Shown: positions 7,528-14,343 of the stretch, piece after piece
Layout: each line of letters starts with the position of its first letter
Position numbering within the stretch: the first letter of the stretch is position 1
From: Clostridia bacterium
GTDB taxonomy: Bacteria; Bacillota; Clostridia; Oscillospirales; Acutalibacteraceae
Direction: 5' to 3'
DNA length: 15,040 nucleotides
Assembly (NCBI GenBank): GCA_900755995.1
Contig: CAAEIM010000066.1
Span: 1-15,040, forward strand
The notes under the pieces: generated by a model
The model's input: the letters and a program-made list of their open reading frames with translations, nothing else
Databases searched by the model: none
Told to the model about the DNA's origin: nothing
Translations under genes and position numbers: made by a program

Positions 7528-8721
7528 TTGCCTGATTTTGTTTTTCGTAAATTTATTAAAAACTATAAGGATACAAAATCCCCCGAAGTGCGCACAGCCT
7601 ACGGTAATTTCTCAGGTGTGCTCGGCATTATTTTGAATTTACTTTTATTTGGCGCAAAGCTGATTTCGGGGATTTTGAGCGCCTCAATATCAGTTACGGC
7701 AGATGCGTTCAATAATTTATCAGACGCAGGCAGCTCTCTGGTAACATTTTTAGGCTTTAAGCTTGCGAGCAAGCCTGCCGATGAAGAGCACCCCTACGGT
7801 CACGGGCGATATGAATATGTGGCGGGATTGGGAATTTCCTGCGCTATTGTGCTTGTGGGAGTAGAGCTTTTAAGAACCTCCGTAGGTAAAATAATTTCTC
7901 CCGATGAGGGCACAGCCATAACCTTACTGTCGGTTTGTATTCTGATTGCTTCAATTTGTGTTAAGCTGTGGATGTTTTTCTTTAATCTGAAAATTTCCGG
8001 ACGAATTTCGTCAGCAACACTTAAGGCAACTGCAATGGATTCGCTTTCGGATTGCATTGCCACCTCAGTGGTTTTGGCCGGCTTGGGAATATCCTCCGTA
8101 ACAGGTGCCAACATTGACGGTTGGCTCGGTTGTATTGTCGCCGCTTTTATTATATACACGGGCATAAGCACTTTTAAGGAAAGTCTTTCTCCTCTGCTCG
8201 GCAATACTCCCGACCCTGAATTTGTTGATGAAATACGGGAGATGGTGCTTTCTTCCGAGTTTATTACCGGTATTCACGATTTGCTTATTCACGATTACGG
8301 CCCCGGCAGACGAATTATTTCATTTCACGCAGAGGTTCCGTATGATGAGAATATTATAAAAACTCACGAAGTAATTGATACGCTCGAAAGAGAAATTCAG
8401 GAAAAATATAATTGCGTGGTTACTGTTCATATGGACCCTATTGCAGTGGCAGATGAAGAAACGATGGAGCTTAAGGAAAAAATAACTGAGTATCTGGTAT
8501 CCCTTGACAGTACGCTGAGTTTGCACGATTTCAGACTTGTAAAGGGAGAGGAACACCGAAGGGTTCTTTTTGACATTGTGGTGCCGCCTGAATGTAAAAT
8601 GAAGGATACAGATGTTCTGGGTGCGGTTAATAAAAAAATCTTGGAAATAGATAAAAAGCTTACAGCAATTATTAATATAGATAAGATTTGCCTTGAATCG
8701 GGCGGAAATATAAAACTTTAA
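7528..8721 (+). CDS. cation diffusion facilitator, probably Mn(II)/Fe(II) efflux
   Basis: This encodes 397 residues from TTG 7528, with AAGTGGTG (7514-7521) six bases ahead; there is no ATG near the N-terminus. The product begins like other clostridial family members (FIKNYKD...VRTAYG). It has six predicted membrane helices (about 28-220) and a long cytoplasmic C-terminal region (about 225-397) in which the dimerisation domain seems to occur twice (about 228-313 and 325-392). Metal-site motifs are NxxxD in helix 2 (Asn62, Asp66 in DAFNNLSDAGSS) and DxxxD in helix 5 (Asp171, Asp175 in MDSLSD). Zinc members such as YiiP have DxxxD and HxxxD, while DxxxD in helix 5 is linked to manganese or iron members, so Mn/Fe export is the better inference. 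HPYGHGRYEY (88-97) is the usual loop after helix 2. It is monocistronic between terminators. Confidence 0.9.
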   Translation: MPDFVFRKFIKNYKDTKSPEVRTAYGNFSGVLGIILNLLLFGAKLISGILSASISVTADAFNNLSDAGSSLVTFLGFKLASKPADEEHPYGHGRYEYVAGLGISCAIVLVGVELLRTSVGKIISPDEGTAITLLSVCILIASICVKLWMFFFNLKISGRISSATLKATAMDSLSDCIATSVVLAGLGISSVTGANIDGWLGCIVAAFIIYTGISTFKESLSPLLGNTPDPEFVDEIREMVLSSEFITGIHDLLIHDYGPGRRIISFHAEVPYDENIIKTHEVIDTLEREIQEKYNCVVTVHMDPIAVADEETMELKEKITEYLVSLDSTLSLHDFRLVKGEEHRRVLFDIVVPPECKMKDTDVLGAVNKKILEIDKKLTAIINIDKICLESGGNIKL

Positions 8722-8724
8722 ACT

Positions 8725-8764
8725 ACGGGTACAGTTCGTCGGAGCTGTACCTGTTGTTTAGTTA
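8725..8764 (+). terminator. probable terminator after the cation transporter gene
   Basis: ACGGGTACAGTT (8725-8736) pairs with AGCTGTACCTGT (8743-8754) around CGTCGG, with two G-T pairs. The following TGTTTAGTTA is only moderately T-rich. Confidence 0.65.
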
Positions 8765-8838
8765 CAAATTTAATATTTCGGATAATTTTTGTTACGGGAA
8801 AGGATAAAAGCACTTTATAAAGTATCTGACAGGGGTTG

Positions 8839-8844
8839 TATAAT
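8839..8844 (+). promoter_or_regulatory. candidate distal nrdD promoter (-10 element)
   Basis: A perfect TATAAT (8839-8844) lies 13 bases ahead of the first NrdR box. The best -35 is the weak TTTATA at 8814-8819 with a 19-base spacer. A transcript starting near 8851 would begin just before the box. Confidence 0.4.
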
Positions 8845-8856
8845 ATTTTTTAAAGA

Positions 8857-8904
8857 GCACAATATGTTGTGGTGCAAAGGACAATTAATCACATATTATA
8901 GAAA
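8857..8904. promoter_or_regulatory. upstream NrdR-box pair
   Basis: GCACAATATGTTGTGG (8857-8872) matches the NrdR consensus acaCwAtATaTwGtGt at nearly every position. A weak partner, TCACATATTATAGAAA (8889-8904), matches about nine of 16 positions but sits 32 bases downstream, the spacing typical of paired NrdR boxes. NrdR is the ATP/dATP-sensing repressor of ribonucleotide reductase genes. Confidence 0.65.
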
Positions 8905-8991
8905 TTTTTTGTAATATTCTTTTCTGCAATTATTACTGTAAATTTGCTCAATTTATACAAATTAAAAAATAGGTTTTTGGCAGTTTGCCGA

Positions 8992-9020
8992 TTGAATTAA
9001 ATTTTCCTTTATGATAGAAT
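8992..9020 (+). promoter_or_regulatory. candidate proximal nrdD promoter
   Basis: TTGAAT (8992-8997), a 17-base spacer and TAGAAT (9015-9020), preceded by TGA to make an extended -10. Transcription would start near 9027, upstream of the second NrdR-box pair. Confidence 0.55.
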
Positions 9021-9046
9021 TAAAAACGTGCTCTATTATAGTCAAA

Positions 9047-9092
9047 CCACAATATGCAGTGGAATTTTAAAAATAATTACTAAATATTGATA
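9047..9092. promoter_or_regulatory. downstream NrdR-box pair
   Basis: CCACAATATGCAGTGG (9047-9062) is a strong NrdR-box match. TTACTAAATATTGATA (9077-9092) begins 30 bases later and matches nine of the ten core positions CwAtATaTwG. The pair lies between the proximal promoter and the nrdD ribosome binding site, where a bound repressor would block transcription. Confidence 0.7.
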
Positions 9093-9120
9093 GAATAAAT
9101 GATGTTTGGGAGGAAATGAA

Positions 9121-11487
9121 ATGATAACAAAGATTATTAAGCGTGACGGACGAGAAACGAATTTTGAGCCTGAAAAAATAACACAGGCTATTTATAAGGC
9201 GGCAGAAGCCATTGGAGGCAATGATTATGGGGCTGCAAGGGAGCTTGCAAAGCAGGTAAGCGATTTGCTTGAGAAAACCTGCGGAGAGAAAGCTCCTACC
9301 GTCGAGCAGGTTCAGGATACAGTTGAAAAGGTGCTTATAGAAAACGGTCACGCAAGAACAGCCAAGGAATTTATTCTTTACCGAGCAGAACGCACAAGAG
9401 TTCGTGAGATGAACACCAAGCTGATGAAGATTTATGAGGATCTTACATTTAAGTCGGCAAAGGACAATGACGTTAAGCGTGAAAATGCAAATATTGACGG
9501 CGATACCGCAATGGGTACAATGCTTAAATACGGTTCTGAGGGCGCAAAGCAGTTTAATGAGATGTATATTCTTGATCCCAAATACTCAAAAGCGCACCGC
9601 AACGGTGATATTCATATTCACGACCTCGATTTCTTTACTCTTACTACAACCTGCTGCCAGATTGACCTTGTAAAGCTTTTTGACGGCGGATTTTCAACAG
9701 GTCACGGCTATCTCAGAGAGCCTAATGACATTGCGTCATATTCTGCACTCGCCTGCATTGCAATTCAGTCTAACCAGAACGACCAGCACGGCGGACAGAG
9801 TGTGCCTAACTTTGATTATTCTATGGCTCCCGGAGTTAAGAAAACCTACAGAAAACGCTACAGAATCAACCTTGAAAGAGCTATTGAACTGCTCACTGAT
9901 GACGCAGATGCGGACAGCACAGTAAAGGAAATCTGCGAAAAGGCAGAGGAAGCAAGCTCAGAGTGGCCTGCACTTGAAAAAGAAAAATCTGCCTACAAAA
10001 AGGAAGAGCTTGCACTCCTCACAGAAAAATTTGATGAAAAGACAGCTGCAAAAATTCAGCGCTTTGCATTTAAACACGCTGAGGCTGAAACCGATAAGGC
10101 AACCTTCCAGGCTATGGAAGCACTTATACATAATCTTAACACTATGCATTCAAGAGCAGGCGCTCAGATTCCGTTCAGCTCACTTAACTACGGAACAGAC
10201 ACCTCGCCAGAGGGCAGACTTGTAATGAAAAATCTTCTTTATGCAACCGAAAGAGGTCTTGGAAACGGCGAAACTCCGATTTTCCCGATTCAGATTTTTA
10301 AGGTTAAAGAGGGCGTAAACTACAATCCCGAGGATAAGAACTACGACTTATATAAGCTTTCAATGAGGGTGTCTGCAAAAAGACTTTTCCCGAACTTCTC
10401 CTTCATTGACGCTCCTTACAACCTCCAGTATTATAAACCAGGTCACCCTGAAACGGAAGTTGCATATATGGGCTGCCGTACCAGAGTTATGGGAAATGTG
10501 TATGACCCTGACAGAGAAATTACATACGGCAGAGGAAATCTCAGCTTTACTTCTATCAATCTGCCAAGGCTTGCAATCCTTTCAAATAAAAACATCGACT
10601 TTTTCTTTGAACAGCTTGACAGAATGTGCGACCTTGTTGTAGGTCAGCTCCTTGAGCGTTTTGAAATTCAGTGCCAGAAGCTTGTAAGGAATTATCCTTT
10701 CCTTATGGGACAGGGCATATGGATTGACAGCGACAAATTAAATCCGAACGATTCCGTCAGAGAGGTTCTCAAGCACGGTTCGCTTACAATCGGATTCATA
10801 GGTCTTGCCGAGTGTCTTGTTGTGCTCACAGGCAAGCACCACGGCGAGAGCGAGGATTCTCAGAAGTTAGGTCTTGAAATTGTCGGCTATATGAGAAAGA
10901 AGATGAACGAGGCTACTAAGAAGTATAACCTCAACTTCGGTGTAATCGGAACTCCTGCCGAGGGATTATCGGGCAGATTTGTAAGAATTGATAAAAAGCG
11001 TTTTGGCGTTATCAAGGGTGTTACCGACAGAGAGTATTACACTAACTCCTTCCATGTGCCTGTTTATTACAATATCTCTGCTTTTGATAAGATTAAGATT
11101 GAGGCTCCTTATCACAACCTTACAAACGGCGGTCATATCTCATATATTGAGCTTGACGGTGACCCGACACAGAATATTGATGCGTTTGAGGCTGTTATCC
11201 GCTGTATGAAAGAGAGCGGTATCGGCTACGGTGCAATCAACCATCCTGTTGACCGTGACCCTGTTTGCGGACATACGGGTATTATCGGCGATTACTGTCC
11301 TCAGTGCGGAAGAAAAGAAACTCACAATGCTCAGGGATTTGAACGAATCCGCAGAATTACAGGCTATCTTGTAGGTACAACAGACCGATTTAATAATGCA
11401 AAGGCTGCTGAGGAAAGAGAAAGAGTAAAGCACTCGGTTGCTGAGTGCTGTAGTCTTGAAGATTTTTCTGACGATATTACGGCGTAA
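9121..11487 (+). CDS. nrdD: anaerobic (class III) ribonucleoside-triphosphate reductase
   Basis: This encodes 788 residues. ATG 9121 follows GGGAGG (9108-9113) by seven bases; the in-frame TTG at 9106 overlaps that site. NrdD reduces ribonucleoside triphosphates to deoxy forms using a glycyl radical and formate. An ATP-cone allosteric domain occupies about 2-93 (KRDGRETNFEPEKI). Core motifs follow: GDIHIHDLDFFTLTTTCCQI (162-181), NTMHSRAGAQIPFSSLNYGT (340-359) and MGCRTRV (450-456), where Cys452 is the likely thiyl-radical residue. The radical glycine is Gly748 in RRITGYLVGTTDRFNNAK, aligned with E. coli Gly681. The zinc site before it keeps Cys716, Cys726 and Cys729, but the first Cys of the usual two CxxC pairs is Asp713. 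The tail after the radical loop is longer than in E. coli and contains Cys-Cys. nrdG follows after two bases. Confidence 0.97.
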   Translation: MITKIIKRDGRETNFEPEKITQAIYKAAEAIGGNDYGAARELAKQVSDLLEKTCGEKAPTVEQVQDTVEKVLIENGHARTAKEFILYRAERTRVREMNTKLMKIYEDLTFKSAKDNDVKRENANIDGDTAMGTMLKYGSEGAKQFNEMYILDPKYSKAHRNGDIHIHDLDFFTLTTTCCQIDLVKLFDGGFSTGHGYLREPNDIASYSALACIAIQSNQNDQHGGQSVPNFDYSMAPGVKKTYRKRYRINLERAIELLTDDADADSTVKEICEKAEEASSEWPALEKEKSAYKKEELALLTEKFDEKTAAKIQRFAFKHAEAETDKATFQAMEALIHNLNTMHSRAGAQIPFSSLNYGTDTSPEGRLVMKNLLYATERGLGNGETPIFPIQIFKVKEGVNYNPEDKNYDLYKLSMRVSAKRLFPNFSFIDAPYNLQYYKPGHPETEVAYMGCRTRVMGNVYDPDREITYGRGNLSFTSINLPRLAILSNKNIDFFFEQLDRMCDLVVGQLLERFEIQCQKLVRNYPFLMGQGIWIDSDKLNPNDSVREVLKHGSLTIGFIGLAECLVVLTGKHHGESEDSQKLGLEIVGYMRKKMNEATKKYNLNFGVIGTPAEGLSGRFVRIDKKRFGVIKGVTDREYYTNSFHVPVYYNISAFDKIKIEAPYHNLTNGGHISYIELDGDPTQNIDAFEAVIRCMKESGIGYGAINHPVDRDPVCGHTGIIGDYCPQCGRKETHNAQGFERIRRITGYLVGTTDRFNNAKAAEERERVKHSVAECCSLEDFSDDITA

Positions 11488-11489
11488 TT

Positions 11490-12005
11490 ATGAGTAAGAA
11501 TATTATCAGACTTTCGGGCGTAATAAAAAACAGCATAGTTGACGGGCCGGGTTTCAGACTTACGGTGTTTTGTCAGGGCTGCCCTCATCACTGCAAGGGC
11601 TGTCATAATGAAAAAACCTGGGATTTTGAAGGCGGGTTTGACGGCAAGGTTGAAAAAATTATTAATGTAGCCAAGTCACAGCCGCTTTTACAGGGACTAA
11701 CCTTTTCGGGCGGAGAGCCGTTTTGTCAGGCAGAGGCATTTGCCGAGCTTGGCAGACTGGCTCATGAGAACGGCTATAATATAGTTACCTATACAGGCTA
11801 TACCTTTGAAAAGCTTCTTGAGGGTGCAGCAGAGCACCCTGAATGGATGGATTTGCTCAGACAGACGGATTATCTGATAGACGGCAGGTTTATCCTTGAG
11901 GAAAAGAGCCTTATGCTCAAGTTTAGAGGCAGCAAGAATCAGCGAATTATTGATGTGAAAAAAAGCCTTGAAAGCAATACAGTAGTTGAAAATTACGATA
12001 TATAA
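11490..12005 (+). CDS. nrdG: anaerobic ribonucleotide reductase activating protein (radical SAM)
   Basis: This encodes 171 residues. NrdG uses a [4Fe-4S] cluster and S-adenosylmethionine to generate the glycyl radical on NrdD. The cluster motif is C-x3-C-x2-C at Cys31, Cys35 and Cys38 (CPHHCKGC), and an extra Cys28 lies three residues before it. The SAM-binding GGEP motif is TFSGGEP (71-77), and LIDGRF and FRGSKNQRIIDV near the C-terminus are typical of the family. ATG 11490 is two bases after the nrdD stop with no clear ribosome binding site, so translation is probably coupled to nrdD. A strong terminator follows, so nrdD-nrdG form a two-gene operon under the upstream NrdR boxes. Confidence 0.96.
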   Translation: MSKNIIRLSGVIKNSIVDGPGFRLTVFCQGCPHHCKGCHNEKTWDFEGGFDGKVEKIINVAKSQPLLQGLTFSGGEPFCQAEAFAELGRLAHENGYNIVTYTGYTFEKLLEGAAEHPEWMDLLRQTDYLIDGRFILEEKSLMLKFRGSKNQRIIDVKKSLESNTVVENYDI

Positions 12006-12010
12006 ACTAA

Positions 12011-12050
12011 AATCCTGCATTATCATTGCGATGATGCAGGATTCTTTTGA
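12011..12050 (+). terminator. intrinsic terminator of the nrdDG operon
   Basis: AATCCTGCATTATC (12011-12024) pairs with GATGATGCAGGATT (12030-12043) around ATTGC, with one T-G pair, followed by CTTTTGA. Confidence 0.88.
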
Positions 12051-12072
12051 TGTATTTGACAAGTATGACAGC

Positions 12073-12101
12073 AAAAAACGGACTGCGCACAGTCCGTTTT
12101 T
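12073..12101. terminator. bidirectional terminator between nrdG and metY
   Basis: AAAAACGGACTG (12074-12085) pairs perfectly with CAGTCCGTTTTT (12090-12101) around CGCA. It gives a T-run on both strands, so it can end metY transcripts (minus) and back up the nrdG terminator (plus). Confidence 0.88.
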
Positions 12102-12108
12102 GAATATA

Positions 12109-13407
12109 TTATTTGATTGCCTCAAAAGCCTCCTGTAAGTCAAAGAGAATATCGTTAATATGCTCTGTGCCGATTGAAAGGCGAATGGTGTTTGGCTTAA
12201 TGCCCTGCTCGGCAAGCTCCTGTTCATTTAGCTGTGAGTGCGTGGTTGACGCAGGATGAATGGCTAAAGATTTAACATCTGCAACATTTGCGAGCAGAGA
12301 GAATATCTGAAGATTGTCAATGAATTTTTTGGCATCAGCCCCAGTTCCCTTGATTTCAAATGTAAAAATTGAGCCACCGCCGTTCGGAAAATATTTATCA
12401 TATAATGCCTTGTACGGTGAGGTTGGAAGTGACGGGTGATTTACATTTTCAACCTGCGGATGGTTTGCAAGAAATTCTATTACCTTTTTGGTGTTTTCAA
12501 TATGGCGTTCCACACGGAGGGAAAGGGTTTCAAGTCCCTGCAAAAATATAAATGAATGGAACGGAGAAATTGTTGCACCTGTATCACGGAGGAGAACCGC
12601 TCTGATGTAGGTTGCAAAAGCGGCATCGGGAGCAGCCTCGGTAAATACAGCGCCGTGGTAAGACGGATTTGGCTCTGAAAACTGAGGAAATTTCCCCGAT
12701 GCAGCCCAGTCAAATTTGCCGCTGTCGATAATTACTCCGCCTATAGCAGTACCGTGACCTCCTATGAACTTTGACGCCGAATGAACAACAATGTCTGCGC
12801 CGTATTCAAACGGTCTTAACAGGAAAGGCGTAGCAAAGGTGCTGTCAACAACAAGTGGAATTTTGTGGGCGTGGGCAATTTTTGCAACTTCTTCTATATC
12901 AATAAGATTTGCATTCGGATTTCCGAGGGATTCAATGTAAATAGCTTTTGTGTTTTCGTCTATTGCATTTTCAAAAGCTCCGCTTTCATCAGGATTTACA
13001 AAGGTTGTTGTAATTCCGTAGGCGGGCAGAGTATGTTCAAGCAGGTTGTATGTTCCGCCGTAAATCGTTTTTGCCGCAACAATGTTATCTCCTGCCTTTG
13101 CGAGAGCCTGAATTGTGTATGTTACAGCGGCTGCTCCGGAAGCAACTGCAAGTGCTGCCGTGCCACCCTCAAGAGCGGCGATTCTCTGTTCAAAAATATC
13201 CTGAGTCGGGTTTGTGAGTCTGCCGTAAATGTTGCCTGCGTCTTTTAGAGCAAAGCGGTCGGCGGCGTGTTGGCTGTCGTGAAATACATATGATGTTGTC
13301 GCATAAATCGGAACGGCTCTTGCGTCTGTTGCCGGATCTGCCGATTCCTGACCAATATGCAACTGTAATGTTTCAAAGTGTAATTTTCTGTTTTTTAATG
13401 TGCTCAT
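12109..13407 (-). CDS. metY: O-acetylhomoserine sulfhydrylase (aminocarboxypropyltransferase)
   Basis: This encodes 432 residues, the usual length for the MetY branch of the Cys/Met PLP enzymes. GAAAGAGGT (13414-13422) precedes ATG 13407. The enzyme joins O-acetylhomoserine with sulfide (or methanethiol) to make homocysteine (or methionine). The family opening HFETLQLHIGQ (10-20) and PIYATTSYVF (33-42) are present. YGRLTNPT (61-68) supplies phosphate-binding residues, VVDSTFATP (186-194) holds the ring-contacting Asp188, and HSASKFIGGHGT (209-220) holds the PLP lysine, Lys213. The insert after that lysine (about 228-262) is typical of MetY and separates it from shorter MetB/MetC enzymes. It diverges from the Rrf2 regulator gene, and an ACTAA-type motif overlaps its probable promoter, so control by that regulator is likely. 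It ends at a bidirectional terminator. Confidence 0.94.
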   Translation of the reverse strand: MSTLKNRKLHFETLQLHIGQESADPATDARAVPIYATTSYVFHDSQHAADRFALKDAGNIYGRLTNPTQDIFEQRIAALEGGTAALAVASGAAAVTYTIQALAKAGDNIVAAKTIYGGTYNLLEHTLPAYGITTTFVNPDESGAFENAIDENTKAIYIESLGNPNANLIDIEEVAKIAHAHKIPLVVDSTFATPFLLRPFEYGADIVVHSASKFIGGHGTAIGGVIIDSGKFDWAASGKFPQFSEPNPSYHGAVFTEAAPDAAFATYIRAVLLRDTGATISPFHSFIFLQGLETLSLRVERHIENTKKVIEFLANHPQVENVNHPSLPTSPYKALYDKYFPNGGGSIFTFEIKGTGADAKKFIDNLQIFSLLANVADVKSLAIHPASTTHSQLNEQELAEQGIKPNTIRLSIGTEHINDILFDLQEAFEAIK

Positions 13408-13477
13408 TTTTTTACCTCTTTCATAATTTATATTAATAAAGACAACAGTAGGCAGAGCACATTCGTCCGAATCGGTA

Positions 13478-13505
13478 ATTATATCTTATTAGCTCTATTA
13501 GTAAA
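13478..13505 (-). promoter_or_regulatory. probable metY promoter
   Basis: On the minus strand TTTACT (13505-13500), a 16-base spacer and a perfect TATAAT (13483-13478) precede metY, giving a leader of about 64 bases. The motif ACTAATAGAGCTAATA begins inside the -35 element and fills most of the spacer. Confidence 0.5.
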
Positions 13506-13660
13506 CGAAGCATAAAAACTCCCCTTTGTTAATGCATACTAATTACATAGGTTTAATATGAATGAATATTAACATATATTTTCTGCTTTGTCAATACTAA
13601 TTTAAAATCAATCAGCAAAGTTATTTTTAATACTAAATTACAGTGGAAAATAAAAACAGC

Positions 13661-13689
13661 TTGAAAACCTACTAAATATATGTTATTAT
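13661..13689 (+). promoter_or_regulatory. probable promoter of the Rrf2 regulator gene
   Basis: TTGAAA (13661-13666), a 17-base spacer and TATTAT (13684-13689) preceded by TGT give an extended -10 promoter. The CTACTAAAT motif (13669-13677) lies within the spacer, a position suited to autorepression. Confidence 0.6.
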
Positions 13690-13746
13690 TATGTTATTGA
13701 TATATACTATGATTTTTGCGGATATTTTGCAAGAGGTGGTGTTAAT

Positions 13747-14184
13747 TTGAAAATTTCAACAAAAGGAAGATATGCGCTGCGAATGTTGATAGATTTGGCT
13801 TTGCATCAAAATGACGGATATATTGCGCTTAAAGAAATTGCGGCTCGCCAGAATATATCAAAAAAATATCTCGAGCAGATTATGCCCATTTTAAATAAAA
13901 CCGATATTCTCCTTACCAACAGAGGGTACCAGGGGGGTTATCGCCTTGCAAGAACTCCCGACCAATACACGGTAGGGGAGCTTCTCCGCATAACCGAGGG
14001 CAGCCTTGCGCCCGTAGCCTGCCTTGACCACGAGCCTAACTCCTGCCCGATGTGCGAGGAATGTATTACCCTGCCCCTATGGAAAGGGCTTAATGATGTT
14101 ATATGCAATTACCTTGATTCAATTACAATTCAGGATATTATTGACAATTATGCAAAAAATATCGGCAATGACTATGTAATATAA
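13747..14184 (+). CDS. Rrf2-family transcriptional regulator, CymR/IscR-like
   Basis: This encodes 145 residues from TTG 13747, with a strong AAGAGGTGG (13731-13739) seven bases ahead. The opening MKISTKGRYALRMLIDLALH is the classic Rrf2 start. The winged helix-turn-helix covers about 1-80: recognition helix around NISKKYLEQIMPILNK (36-51), wing NRGYQGGYRLAR (58-69). The effector region has four cysteines at 92, 100, 103 and 106, followed by LPLWKGLNDVI (109-119). IscR uses three Cys and a His to hold a [2Fe-2S] cluster with a different spacing, so cluster binding is possible but not shown. Gene context favours cysteine-metabolism control like Bacillus CymR, which acts together with CysK: here the gene lies between metY (divergent) and cysK (convergent). 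I leave the symbol blank because IscR-type sensing cannot be excluded. Confidence 0.9.
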   Translation: MKISTKGRYALRMLIDLALHQNDGYIALKEIAARQNISKKYLEQIMPILNKTDILLTNRGYQGGYRLARTPDQYTVGELLRITEGSLAPVACLDHEPNSCPMCEECITLPLWKGLNDVICNYLDSITIQDIIDNYAKNIGNDYVI

Positions 14185-14198
14185 TTTATTAAAAAAAT

Positions 14199-14239
14199 AA
14201 GCACATCTCAGGTAAGCTTTTTCTGCCTGAGATGTGCTT
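14199..14239. terminator. terminator between rrf2 and cysK
   Basis: AAGCACATCTCAGG (14199-14212) pairs perfectly with CCTGAGATGTGCTT (14226-14239), a 14-base stem with a 13-base loop. On the minus strand it is followed by TTATTTTTTT, a good tail for cysK; on the plus strand the tail is poor, so for rrf2 it may act less efficiently. Confidence 0.8.
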
Positions 14240-14343
14240 TATGCTATATATGAATTTGTTTGGAAGAGGTCGGGCACAGGAGCATATGTTTATATGTTGC
14301 TATCTGCTCGAAAAGGAGAAACTCACCGGATGCTGCATAAGTT

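Larger units (their letters stand above)
8755..9120 (+). other. nrdD upstream control region without a gene
   Basis: I see no supported reading frame here. The stretch is very AT-rich and contains two candidate promoters, each followed by NrdR-box-like palindromes, and then the nrdD ribosome binding site GGGAGG (9108-9113). Its length suggests two transcripts with different leaders. Confidence 0.6.
13408..13746. other. divergent metY-rrf2 control region with repeated ACTAA motif
   Basis: This AT-rich stretch has no supported gene. ATACTAATT occurs at 13536-13544 and 13594-13602, ATACTAAATT at 13630-13639 and CTACTAAAT at 13669-13677. On the opposite strand TTTACTAATAG reads from 13505 to 13495. 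One copy overlaps each of the two probable promoters, consistent with operators for the adjacent Rrf2 regulator; that link is inference. Confidence 0.5.

Noticed and set aside
12865..13248. 127-codon plus-strand reading frame
   Set aside because: It is antisense to metY, Cys/Phe/Asn-rich and without a ribosome binding site or recognisable motif.
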